Below, one piece after another: positions 41,209 to 48,942 of a DNA stretch of 64,000 nt (position 1 is the first letter of the stretch; every line of letters begins with the position of its first letter). The DNA lies in contig NZ_QWDC01000003.1 of NCBI RefSeq assembly GCF_003432115.1, positions 620,001-684,000 on the forward strand. The letters run 5' to 3'. The stretch comes from Mucilaginibacter conchicola. GTDB taxonomy: Bacteria > Bacteroidota > Bacteroidia > Sphingobacteriales > Sphingobacteriaceae. Position numbers and translations under genes: made by a program. The notes below the pieces were generated by a model, which made no database searches, was not told the DNA's origin, and saw only the letters and a program-made list of their open reading frames with translations.

Positions 41209-42210
41209 ATGGATCTCTACTCGAATCATAAAAGACTCTATTTGGCCGCACTCGGATTTTTCCTGGCGCTTACGCTCTTCGTTGCCATAATTCCTGCACT
41301 CAGTAATCAGCAGACCACCGCCGTCCTTCCGGGATCGAGGCCGCTGAATGCTTTGGAAAAAGAAGGTAAAGCGATATTCATCGCTGAAGGTTGTGTAGCC
41401 TGTCATACGCAACAGGTCCGGAACCTTGATATGGACAAGAACTGGGGCAGCCGTCCCAGTATAGCTGCGGACTATGCCGGCATGACAAGGACCGATGTCT
41501 GGCGAAATACGGCAACGCTGATGGGATCGGAAAGGACAGGCCCGGACCTTACCAATATCGGTAACCGTCAGCCGGCCGAAGACTGGCACCTGCTCCACCT
41601 GTACAACCCGCGCCTTGTTGTCAGCACATCAGTGATGCCATCGTACGAATGGCTTTTTATATCAAAGGAATATGCATTTCCTGAAGACAGAGTGCTCAAT
41701 ATACCGGGTGCTGAAAAAGGGGGGAGGAAGATCGTTGTCTCGCACCAGGCCATGGCGCTGGTGGCTTATCTGCAATCGCTCAAACAATTAAAGCTGCCCG
41801 ACGGCAGAACAGTTCCTGTTTTTCTGTACAGCAAGGATGCCGGTAAAGTTTCCGGAGCTGCACCGGCGCTGAAAAAGGATACAGGGTATGACGGTGATGC
41901 GTTATATGCAAGCAACTGCTCAAGCTGTCATCAACCGAACGGACAGGGAATCCCGGGAGCATTTCCTTCGCTGAAAGGAAGCAAGATCGTTCTGGATCCT
42001 GATCCTCTGGTGCAGGTCACCATCATCATGAAGGGTTATGACGGTAGAGCCGCAGAAGGATACGGTGCTATGCCTGCGGTCGGAACAAATAACAATCTGA
42101 AGCCGGAAGAGGTTGCCGCAATTGTCAATCACGAACGCAGCAGCTGGGGCAATCAATCCAAACAGGTGACCGCAGAAGAAGTGAAGAAGATCATCTCTTC
42201 CCTTAAGTAA
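41209..42210 (+). CDS. ccoO: cbb3 oxidase cytochrome subunit: CcoO fused to a second cytochrome c domain
   Basis: 333 residues. One N-terminal membrane anchor (LAALGFFLALTLFVAIIP) is followed by a CcoO-type monoheme domain: CVACHTQQVR at Cys62-His66, ERTGPDLTNIG, and heme ligand Met in VMPSYEWL. From about residue 225 a second class I cytochrome c domain begins (CSSCHQPNGQG at Cys237-His241, Met in GAMPAVG). It thus joins the CcoO module with a CcoP-like terminal heme. No separate ccoP gene is present, so this domain may take over that electron-entry role. Periplasmic side of the inner membrane. Start 14 bp after the ccoN stop. Confidence 0.92.
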   Translation: MDLYSNHKRLYLAALGFFLALTLFVAIIPALSNQQTTAVLPGSRPLNALEKEGKAIFIAEGCVACHTQQVRNLDMDKNWGSRPSIAADYAGMTRTDVWRNTATLMGSERTGPDLTNIGNRQPAEDWHLLHLYNPRLVVSTSVMPSYEWLFISKEYAFPEDRVLNIPGAEKGGRKIVVSHQAMALVAYLQSLKQLKLPDGRTVPVFLYSKDAGKVSGAAPALKKDTGYDGDALYASNCSSCHQPNGQGIPGAFPSLKGSKIVLDPDPLVQVTIIMKGYDGRAAEGYGAMPAVGTNNNLKPEEVAAIVNHERSSWGNQSKQVTAEEVKKIISSLK

Positions 42211-42256
42211 AGAGTAATCTTAAGATATCTCGCAGAATATCAAACAAATATCAGAA

Positions 42257-42529
42257 ATGATGAGAAAATACATTTTTACCATATCCGTCATTTTAGTCAG
42301 CGGAACTGCTTTCGCATGTGATGCCTGCAAAAAGCAAAAGTCTCTTTTTACCGGTATCAGCCACGGCAGAGGACCGGAAAGCAACTGGGATTATCTGATC
42401 GTTGCCCTGATGATCGTTGTCACGCTTTATGTGCTTTTTGCGGCACTGAAATGCATGTTCAAATCATCCGAGAACCATCGGAGCCATATTAAATACACCT
42501 TTATCGAATCGGATGATTATGGAATTTAA
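42257..42529 (+). CDS. Small exported membrane protein with CxxC motif
   Basis: 90 residues. A signal-like N-terminus (KYIFTISVILVSGTAFA) is followed at once by CDACKKQ, a periplasmic CxxC pair, then one membrane helix (NWDYLIVALMIVVTLYVLFAALKCMF) and a short polar tail. It overlaps the start of the next gene. Within an oxidase operon lacking CcoQ it could be a small accessory or assembly subunit, or carry a redox-active or copper-binding CxxC. That is inference from context; I know no characterised homolog. Confidence 0.78.
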   Translation: MMRKYIFTISVILVSGTAFACDACKKQKSLFTGISHGRGPESNWDYLIVALMIVVTLYVLFAALKCMFKSSENHRSHIKYTFIESDDYGI

Positions 42530-42926
42530 AAGCAGCGTTGTTCTGTACATTGATGATGACCCGCAGCCCGTCGGGGAATTTCCGTGCCCGGTATCTTTCG
42601 AACTCGATACGCGGCGGCTGACGGACGGCGAGCATGTTCTGAAAGTGGTCGGTAAAGACTATCTCGGAAAAGAAGGGATCAGACTGATACCTTTTAATGT
42701 GCGGAACGGACCCGCTATTGCCGTCGAAGGCATTCGTAAGGATGAAACTGTGGAAGGGGTATTGCCGCTTATGATCAATGCTTACAGCAAGGGCAATCAA
42801 AAAGTGTTTTTAGTACATGGCAGTGAAACGCCCCAGAGCATACCCTGGTGGATCGTTGCAGGGATCATCCTGTTCGCCGCATGGACAGTGTTTTTTGTGA
42901 TCACTTCACTTTCTGTTAAACTATAA
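42519..42926 (+). CDS. Membrane-anchored beta-sandwich protein in the oxidase operon
   Basis: About 135 residues from the ATG at 42519 (MEFKSSVVLYIDDD), overlapping the preceding gene by 11 bp. Residues 1-100 alternate like an Ig-type beta-sandwich (FELDTRRLTDGEHVLKVVG, IRLIPFNVRNG). A single C-terminal membrane helix follows (WWIVAGIILFAAWTVFFVITSL). There is no signal peptide, so the domain is most simply cytosolic with a C-tail anchor. It resembles the assembly protein CcoH/FixH only in having one helix and a beta domain, in the opposite order. Function unknown, tied to the oxidase by overlap. Confidence 0.75.
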   Translation: MEFKSSVVLYIDDDPQPVGEFPCPVSFELDTRRLTDGEHVLKVVGKDYLGKEGIRLIPFNVRNGPAIAVEGIRKDETVEGVLPLMINAYSKGNQKVFLVHGSETPQSIPWWIVAGIILFAAWTVFFVITSLSVKL

Positions 42927-42939
42927 AAAAGCATAGAAA

Positions 42940-43320
42940 ATGGCAGATATAGAAAACATGGATTCTATCAGATTACTGGTAGATGATTTTTACAGCAGGG
43001 TCCGGGAAGATGTACTCCTCAGTCCGGTATTCGCGGAATTTATCGTTGACTGGCAACCGCACCTGCTTAAGATGTATGCGTTCTGGAATACGATACTCTT
43101 TGGCGTCCCCGACTACAAAGGCAATCCTTTCGCGCATCATGCTAAACTGACGGTCACGACCAGGCATTTTTACCGCTGGCTTGAATTGTTCGGTGAAACG
43201 GTAGATCTGCATTTTGAAGGCCATAAGGCAGAAGAAGCAAAAAAGAGGGCGGAGATCATGGCAAATATGTTTCAGAACAGAATGTCTCAGCTGAAAGATA
43301 AAAATCACGTCCTGCTTTAA
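42940..43320 (+). CDS. Group III truncated hemoglobin
   Basis: 126 residues, matching group III truncated globins. SIRLLVDDFYSRVREDVLLSPVF (A/B helices), WQPHLLKMYAFWNTILFGVPDYKGNPFAHH (with the group III FW and the distal region) and TTRHFYRWLELF with the likely proximal His are in order. Such globins bind O2 or NO and have been linked to nitrosative stress and microaerobic growth. It lies 13 bp after the beta-sandwich protein and 22 bp before a ferredoxin reductase, so reduction by that reductase and the ferredoxin downstream is plausible. Cytosolic. Confidence 0.93.
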   Translation: MADIENMDSIRLLVDDFYSRVREDVLLSPVFAEFIVDWQPHLLKMYAFWNTILFGVPDYKGNPFAHHAKLTVTTRHFYRWLELFGETVDLHFEGHKAEEAKKRAEIMANMFQNRMSQLKDKNHVLL

Positions 43321-43342
43321 GGAGGACCGGAGGTAACTGAAA

Positions 43343-44347
43343 ATGATATCAACAGATATATGTATAATCGGAGCCGGTCCGGTCGGACTTTTTGCGGTGT
43401 TTGAAGCGGGGCTGCTGAAAATGCGCTGCCATGTGGTTGACGCATTAACACAGGTCGGCGGACAACTGACGGAGATCTATCCGCAAAAGCCTATATATGA
43501 TATTCCCGGCTATCCGACGATCACGGGAGAGGAGCTCATCGGACAGCTTATGACACAGATCGCGCCGTTCAGGCCTTCCTTCACACTTGGCGAACGCGTA
43601 GAACAGGTAAACAGGCAGGCCGCTGATACTTTTTTGCTGACAACCTCGGCAGGAACAGTTATCAGCGCAGGAGTGGTCGTTATCGCCGGTGGTCTCGGCT
43701 GTTTTGAACCCAGAAAGCCCTCAATCCCTGATCTGGAGCTGTATGAAGGAAAAGGCGTGACCTATTCGGTCAGGGATCCCGAAGCATTTCGGGGCAGACA
43801 GGTCGTCATAGCTGGCGGCGGCGATTCGGCACTGGACTGGACACTCGTTCTGGCCGGGATCGCTGATAAGGTTACGCTGGTTCACCGGGGGAACACTTTT
43901 CGTGGCGCACCCGACACGGCAAACCGGATACAGGAGTTAGCGAATGCCGGGAAACTTGACCTGATCACCAGGGCGCATGCCACACATCTGACAGGCGAGG
44001 GAAGACTTGAGCGTGTAGGCGTTTCCGTCTATGGCGGGGAAAGCCTGCTGATCCCGGCAGACGACTTCGTTCCGCTTTTCGGCCTGACGCCAAAACTGGG
44101 ACCTATCGCAGAATGGGGCCTCAATATGGATAAAGATGCCATCAGCGTGAATACACTGGATTACAGTACAAGCGAAAAGCGCATCTATGCGATCGGGGAC
44201 ATTAATCAGTACGCTGGCAAATTAAAGCTGATACTTTGCGGTTTCCATGAAGCCGCCCTGATGGCCAGGAGTGCTTTCCAGTTTATCTATCCTGATCAGC
44301 GGATCAATTTTAAATATACAACAGTCTATGGGATCAATGCATTCTGA
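43343..44347 (+). CDS. Ferredoxin/flavodoxin--NADP reductase, thioredoxin-reductase-like type
   Basis: 334 residues of the TrxR-like FNR family (length usually 330-350). FAD loop CIIGAGPVGLFAVFEAG, the IYDIPGYPTITGEELI segment, NADP loop VIAGGGDSALDWTLVL and FAD-binding AIGDINQYAGKLKLIL are all present. The CxxC disulfide of true thioredoxin reductases is absent, which separates FNR from TrxR. It would pass electrons from NADPH to the 2Fe-2S ferredoxin whose gene overlaps its end by 20 bp. Start follows an AGGAGG-like stretch (GGAGGACCGGAGG) 10-20 bp upstream, unusually strong for this group. Confidence 0.93.
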   Translation: MISTDICIIGAGPVGLFAVFEAGLLKMRCHVVDALTQVGGQLTEIYPQKPIYDIPGYPTITGEELIGQLMTQIAPFRPSFTLGERVEQVNRQAADTFLLTTSAGTVISAGVVVIAGGLGCFEPRKPSIPDLELYEGKGVTYSVRDPEAFRGRQVVIAGGGDSALDWTLVLAGIADKVTLVHRGNTFRGAPDTANRIQELANAGKLDLITRAHATHLTGEGRLERVGVSVYGGESLLIPADDFVPLFGLTPKLGPIAEWGLNMDKDAISVNTLDYSTSEKRIYAIGDINQYAGKLKLILCGFHEAALMARSAFQFIYPDQRINFKYTTVYGINAF

Positions 44348-44669
44348 GGGAAAAATAGAATTTAAAGCTTACGATACGGACGGAGACTGGAGAATGGTCG
44401 AGACAATTGCTGACGTACGCCTTTCACTGATGGATATTCTCCGGTCGAACGGTTTCTATATCAAGGGTGTATGCGGAGGGCTGGCAATTTGCGGCACCTG
44501 TCTCGTTAAGGTCATCAGCGGTGCCGGCGAATTAGCGCCTCCGGATGATGACGAGGCTGCGATGCTGGAAATGTTACCTGATGCAGGCACCGGGAGCAGG
44601 CTGGCCTGTCAGCTGCCCCTTTCACCCGCAATGAATGGGATGATATTCAGGCTGCAGAATTATGCATAA
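44328..44669 (+). CDS. 2Fe-2S ferredoxin, adrenodoxin type
   Basis: About 113 residues from the ATG at 44328 (MGSMHSEGKIEF); a start three codons later is also possible. The cluster ligands follow the vertebrate-type pattern C-x5-C-x2-C (GVCGGLAICGTC, about residues 49-58) with the fourth Cys in RLACQL near 93. EELAPPDDDEAAML-like acidic residues form the usual partner-binding helix. It overlaps the reductase gene by 20 bp, and a truncated hemoglobin lies just upstream, which suggests a reductase-ferredoxin-acceptor chain. Cytosolic. Confidence 0.93.
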   Translation: MGSMHSEGKIEFKAYDTDGDWRMVETIADVRLSLMDILRSNGFYIKGVCGGLAICGTCLVKVISGAGELAPPDDDEAAMLEMLPDAGTGSRLACQLPLSPAMNGMIFRLQNYA

Positions 44670-44753
44670 GTAACGGATACCAACCGGAAGAACACTGCAT
44701 CCTTTCGCGCGGCAGCTGTTACAAGGGGGGCAGGCCGGCAAAATAATACAGAT

Positions 44754-45638
44754 ATGAACATGGTAGAGCAAATAAGTACGTTATCGATCTCAAAGCTGCA
44801 GAAAGCCTTTGACCTGGCAGCACCGAGAAAACAGTACCTTTTCGTTGATACCGGCTGCGAGCCGCTGTACACGGATGAACCGTTCCGGACGGAAACTTAT
44901 TCTGTAGTCTGGCTGCGGCAGGGGGTAATGCACCTGCAGGCGGATCTTACATCGACTGTCATAACCGGGCCGGCAGTCATTACCTTAGGCCCGAGCGTTA
45001 CGCGGTCCTTTCGCAGGTCAGATGAACGGCCGGATATGCAGCTTTTCTTTTTCACCGCTGATTTTCTCCTGGAAACGCTGGCGAACATTTTTTATCTGGA
45101 CAGGTACAGGTTTTTTGAGGATAATGAAGGACATGTGCTTCAGCTGCATGAACAGGAAGCTTTCAGGCTGGCGTCGATATTCAATCTCGTCAGTGGTGTT
45201 TTCGGCAGAATGCACCCTAATGAGCCACAGCTGATGCGGAGTTACGGGTATTTGCTTATTCATGAGATTGATGCGATACACCGGAGCCGCAGCGCAGGGC
45301 AGCAGCCTGATGAAGGCAACCTGCTTTTTACCCGTTTCAGGAACCTGCTGACAAAGGAATTCTGGCGGCACAGGACTGTCGGCTTTTATGCCAGCAATCT
45401 GAATGTAACACCGAAGTATCTCTCCGAGGTCATCAAAAAGCAAAGCGGAAAAACCGCCGGTGAATGGATAAATAAAGCCGTCATGCTGGAAGCAAGGGTA
45501 CTTCTGCAGAACAGAACACTGAGCATAGCAAGGGTGAGCGAGCGCCTCAGCTTTTCAGACCAGTCTGTTTTCGGGAAGTTTTTTAAGACACATCAGGGCT
45601 TATCCCCCGCAGAATACAGGAAATCACTCTCCCAGTGA
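44754..45638 (+). CDS. AraC family transcriptional regulator
   Basis: 294 residues. An N-terminal cupin-like sensing domain (about 20-170; SVVWLRQGVMHLQAD, AVITLGPSVTRSF) precedes the AraC DNA-binding part. The first HTH is FYASNLNVTPKYLSEVIKKQSGK, and the second is SIARVSERLSFSDQSVFGKFFKTHQGLSPAEYR, the family signature. It lies 84 bp after the ferredoxin gene and 117 bp before the pirin-like gene, all rightward. Its likely targets are the pirin-like gene and the tripartite pump that follow. Start at 44754 or two codons later. Confidence 0.93.
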   Translation: MNMVEQISTLSISKLQKAFDLAAPRKQYLFVDTGCEPLYTDEPFRTETYSVVWLRQGVMHLQADLTSTVITGPAVITLGPSVTRSFRRSDERPDMQLFFFTADFLLETLANIFYLDRYRFFEDNEGHVLQLHEQEAFRLASIFNLVSGVFGRMHPNEPQLMRSYGYLLIHEIDAIHRSRSAGQQPDEGNLLFTRFRNLLTKEFWRHRTVGFYASNLNVTPKYLSEVIKKQSGKTAGEWINKAVMLEARVLLQNRTLSIARVSERLSFSDQSVFGKFFKTHQGLSPAEYRKSLSQ

Positions 45639-45755
45639 ATCCATTTACCGAAATATTGACTAAAAGTACCGAAGTACAGCCCTTTTTAGCGCGTGTTTTT
45701 ACGGCAATTTTGAATTCATAAAGAAATCAGGCAAGGCAGGTTTAAAATTACGATC

Positions 45756-46427
45756 ATGAGATTTATCAGAGAACAGGACCGGAAGTTCGTCGATATGGGT
45801 AATGTCAAGAATCACCAGATGATCTTTCCCGTTGTCTATCCGGCAGCAGGTGACCTTTGGGGGCCGGTCGTACGGTTTGACAATAAAAGCCTTGTTCCCG
45901 GGGGGCAGGAATTACAGAACTTCGCCGGAAGTCCGCTGCTGGTCATACGTATTATGATCAGCGGTACCGCTACCTATTTTGATACCGCGGGGAACCGCGT
46001 CGTAATGCACAGCGAAGATGCCCTGATGGTGAATGCCGGTAAAGGAGCGCTGCAGGCAACCCTGCATAATACCGATGAAACTTATGAAGACGATCTGCTG
46101 GAAATATGGCTGCACATGCCTGAGCGGGACAGCATGTTCCATTTTCAGCTTGCTTCATTTCAGCGTGAAGAAGGGCAGCTTTATCCGGTTACTGCACCGG
46201 AAAAGCAGAGCACTGAACTGTGGCGCGGCCTCTTCGGCCCGGGGTCTGTCTACGTGCTTGAGCCCAGTGCCGAACATCGTAAGGTTATCATCTTTCTGAT
46301 CAGCGGATCACTTAACATCAACGGACGGATGCTCAGCTACCGCGATACGGTAATGCTGGAAGCAGATGGTCCGCTAACAATGAAGTTTGACAGAATGAGC
46401 GAGATCTTCCTGATCAGGTACAATTAG
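45756..46427 (+). CDS. Pirin-like bicupin protein lacking metal ligands
   Basis: 223 residues. Length and strand order resemble YhhW/pirin-like bicupins: MRFIREQDRKFVDMG, then ILVIRIMISGTATYFDTAGN-like cupin 1, LLEIWLHMPERDSM (the IWIMP element) and a second cupin half (VIIFLISGSLNINGRML). The HPH and HxE metal ligands of pirins are replaced (GGQELQNFAGSPLLVI), so it is unlikely to be an iron quercetinase. It may bind a small ligand or act as a regulator's partner. Located between AraC and the TolC-HlyD-MFS operon. A weak hairpin follows. Confidence 0.75.
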   Translation: MRFIREQDRKFVDMGNVKNHQMIFPVVYPAAGDLWGPVVRFDNKSLVPGGQELQNFAGSPLLVIRIMISGTATYFDTAGNRVVMHSEDALMVNAGKGALQATLHNTDETYEDDLLEIWLHMPERDSMFHFQLASFQREEGQLYPVTAPEKQSTELWRGLFGPGSVYVLEPSAEHRKVIIFLISGSLNINGRMLSYRDTVMLEADGPLTMKFDRMSEIFLIRYN

Positions 46428-46435
46428 AGAAAAAC

Positions 46436-46464
46436 CGGACGACGGCTCAGCGGCCGTTAGTCCG
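46436..46464. terminator. Weak hairpin after the pirin-like gene
   Basis: CGGAC (46436-46440) and GTCCG (46460-46464) enclose ACGGC/GCCGT, a long but imperfect stem. No T-tract follows, so it may be an attenuator or an mRNA structure before the TolC gene. Confidence 0.3.
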
Positions 46465-46507
46465 TCACATTTATGCGCAGAACAGAAAATCTAAATAATA
46501 ATCTGAT

Positions 46508-47872
46508 ATGATAAGATCAGTTTGGATAAAGCCCTTTTTATACAGGCTCATATGGATATTTGCCGGTATTTTTTTAACAGGATGGAACATGGCTTATGCC
46601 CAGCAGCCATCCCTTACTCCGGCAGTACGAAAGCTCAGTCTCACTGAAGCCATAACACTTGGAAAGACAGATAATAACCTGGTAAAAGCGGCCGGGCAGG
46701 AAGAAGAGGCGAGCCTGGCAGATCTCGATGATGCCAGAATGAATGCTTTGCCGGTGATTACCGCGTCCTCCGGTTACCAGCGGTTTACAAAGCTTACCCT
46801 GTTTGAAAGCGGTCTCGGTGGAGCCCACAGTGTACCGAAGCGTCCAAGCCAGTATGGCGCAGACGCGGGACTGAGCGCGAGCTTTAATCTTTACTCCGGC
46901 GGAAAGCAACGGGCCCTGACCGCTGAGCAGCGTCACAAAAAAGATCTCGCGGGAGTGAATGCGCAGGAACAAAGTGCAGCGGCCGGCCTGCAGACAGCTG
47001 CTCAGTACCTGGATATGGTCCGGTTGAACGATCAGCGGCATTTCATACTTGAGCAGGTCGTCCGGGCAGAGACACGTCTCAAAAACATCTCATCGCTCTT
47101 CCGTAATCAGAAAGTTACCAGAAGTGATCTGCTTCGGGCGGAACTGAACCTGTCAGCAGTCAAGCTTAACCTTGAACAGACAGAAAACGATATTTTGATC
47201 AGTAACCAGAAGCTGAATGTGCTTATCAATATTCCGGATAGCGTAAAGGTCGAACCTGCGGATTCTTCGGGCACGGCAGTGCCGGATCCGGAGGAACTTA
47301 ATAACCTGCTCAGCCAGACTGCAGGCAATGCGTTTTTAGTACGGAAGGCAGAAGAGAACCTGCTGATCCTTGGAGACCGCCTGAAAGGGATCCGCAGTAA
47401 TTCCCTGCCATCTGTGTCCCTGTTGTCCGCATATGGCATCAATTACCCGAATACCATCTTTTATCCGCCTGTGGACCAGGCCTATGCTATAGGTTTCATC
47501 GGGATCAGAGTTCAGTATAATATTTCGTCGGTTTACCAGAATAAGAATAAGACCGCCGCCGCCCGGATAAGGGTGAGACAACTCCGTTTCCAGCAACAGA
47601 ATATAACTGACAATGTCAGGCAGGAAGCAGAAGCGCTGCTGATCAAATACCGCGAGGCCCTGAATCGTATCTCGGTCACAGAACGATCGATCGAACAGGC
47701 GCTCGTCAATTACCGTATCGTTAACGCCAAGTATCTTAATCAGCTGGCGCTGCTGACGGATCTTCTTGATGCTGACAATCTGTATCAGGAAACCCGTTAC
47801 AACCTGGTCCAGGCCCGTATCAACGCAAAGCTGATCTATTACCGGATGCTTTACACGGCCGGTAAATTATAA
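46508..47872 (+). CDS. TolC-family outer-membrane channel
   Basis: 454 residues, an outer-membrane factor for a tripartite pump. N-terminal signal sequence (IWIFAGIFLTGWNMAYAQQ), then two OEP halves of long helices and strands (KLSLTEAITLGKTDNNLVKA, GLSASFNLYSGGKQRALTA, and IGIRVQYNISSVYQNKNKTAA). It lacks the lipobox seen in the RND-linked channel at 9.9-11.4 kb, so it is a non-lipidated TolC type. First of three tightly spaced genes, 26 bp before the adaptor. It would form the exit duct for the MFS pump. Confidence 0.92.
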   Translation: MIRSVWIKPFLYRLIWIFAGIFLTGWNMAYAQQPSLTPAVRKLSLTEAITLGKTDNNLVKAAGQEEEASLADLDDARMNALPVITASSGYQRFTKLTLFESGLGGAHSVPKRPSQYGADAGLSASFNLYSGGKQRALTAEQRHKKDLAGVNAQEQSAAAGLQTAAQYLDMVRLNDQRHFILEQVVRAETRLKNISSLFRNQKVTRSDLLRAELNLSAVKLNLEQTENDILISNQKLNVLINIPDSVKVEPADSSGTAVPDPEELNNLLSQTAGNAFLVRKAEENLLILGDRLKGIRSNSLPSVSLLSAYGINYPNTIFYPPVDQAYAIGFIGIRVQYNISSVYQNKNKTAAARIRVRQLRFQQQNITDNVRQEAEALLIKYREALNRISVTERSIEQALVNYRIVNAKYLNQLALLTDLLDADNLYQETRYNLVQARINAKLIYYRMLYTAGKL

Positions 47873-47898
47873 TCATTCACCATCTAATTACATCGATC

Positions 47899-48942
47899 AT
47901 GACCACATCACCGGCCAAACGACCCCTAACCATTATTCTCACTGTTTTTGCCCTCGCTATCATCGCAGGGGCAGCGTGCTTTTTTATTTTTTACTTTCTT
48001 AAAGGCAGCCGCTACCAGGAAACAAATGATGCACAGGTAGAATCCTATATCAATCCTGTTTCGGCAAGGGTCGGAGGATATATCCGGTCTGTACGCTTCG
48101 GCGAACACGAGCCCGTAAAAGAAGGAGATACACTGGTCACACTGGATGACCGGGAGTACCGTCAGCGTGTACTGGAAGCGGAAGCGGCAGTTGAGGATGC
48201 AATTGCGCAGGTAAACGTGCTGAACGCAGGTATTACCAGCCTCCAGGCCGCTTCAAAGGTCAATAAAGATCAGGCAGACGGGGCTAAGGCAAGGCTGGTA
48301 CTGCAGCAGTCGGATATCAGACGTTATAAAAACCTGGTGCGTGAAGAAGCTGTTACAGGTTCAGATCTTGATGCGGTTCAGTCCCGCTATGATGTTTCCA
48401 GAAGTGATTACAGCGGCGCGCTGAATAATCTGCGGGCCAGTTATGCAAAGATAGCTGAACTGAAAACACGCCGGGCGCTGCTGGCAGCGGACCTTAAAAG
48501 AAAAAATGCATTACTTGAACTTGCAAGGATCAACCTGGGCTATACGGTAATCAGGGCTCCCTACAGCGGCCGGATGGGTAAAAAGTCGATCCAGGAAGGA
48601 CAGCAGATTCAGCCGGGTCAGCCGCTCGTATCGATCGTCAATGAAAGGGACAAGTGGATCACCGCCAATTTCAAGGAAACACAGGTGAACGGTATGTACA
48701 TCGGGCAGCCGGTGGATATAAGGGTCGATGCGATCGATAACGTAGTTTACCGGGGCAGGATAGAAGCGATATCAGCTTCCACCGGAGCTAAGTTTTCGCT
48801 GCTCCCCCCGGATAACGCAACCGGGAATTTTGTGAAAGTGGTACAGCGGATCCCAGTAAAGATCAGATTTACAGATAAGGATATCACGGCGGTGAAAGCA
48901 GGTATGAATGTTCTCGTCGCAGTTAAAAATAAAGGAATATGA
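47899..48942 (+). CDS. HlyD/EmrA-type periplasmic adaptor
   Basis: 347 residues with a single N-terminal membrane helix (LTIILTVFALAIIAGAACFFIF), then a lipoyl half (ARVGGYIRSVRFGEHEPVKEGD), a long alpha-hairpin (about 100-205) and the second half with the YTVIRAPYSGRMGKKSIQEGQ segment, and a beta-barrel (WITANFKETQVNGMYIGQPV). This is EmrA/HlyD rather than RND-lipoprotein architecture, fitting the MFS permease downstream. The stop codon overlaps the MFS start by ATGA. It bridges the inner-membrane MFS protein and the TolC-type channel. Confidence 0.94.
   Translation: MTTSPAKRPLTIILTVFALAIIAGAACFFIFYFLKGSRYQETNDAQVESYINPVSARVGGYIRSVRFGEHEPVKEGDTLVTLDDREYRQRVLEAEAAVEDAIAQVNVLNAGITSLQAASKVNKDQADGAKARLVLQQSDIRRYKNLVREEAVTGSDLDAVQSRYDVSRSDYSGALNNLRASYAKIAELKTRRALLAADLKRKNALLELARINLGYTVIRAPYSGRMGKKSIQEGQQIQPGQPLVSIVNERDKWITANFKETQVNGMYIGQPVDIRVDAIDNVVYRGRIEAISASTGAKFSLLPPDNATGNFVKVVQRIPVKIRFTDKDITAVKAGMNVLVAVKNKGI

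Noticed and set aside
45649..45660. CGAAATATTGAC upstream of the pirin-like gene as another activator site
   Set aside because: It differs from the repeated element at the end, has no TGGCAC-N8-GY downstream, and could be chance.
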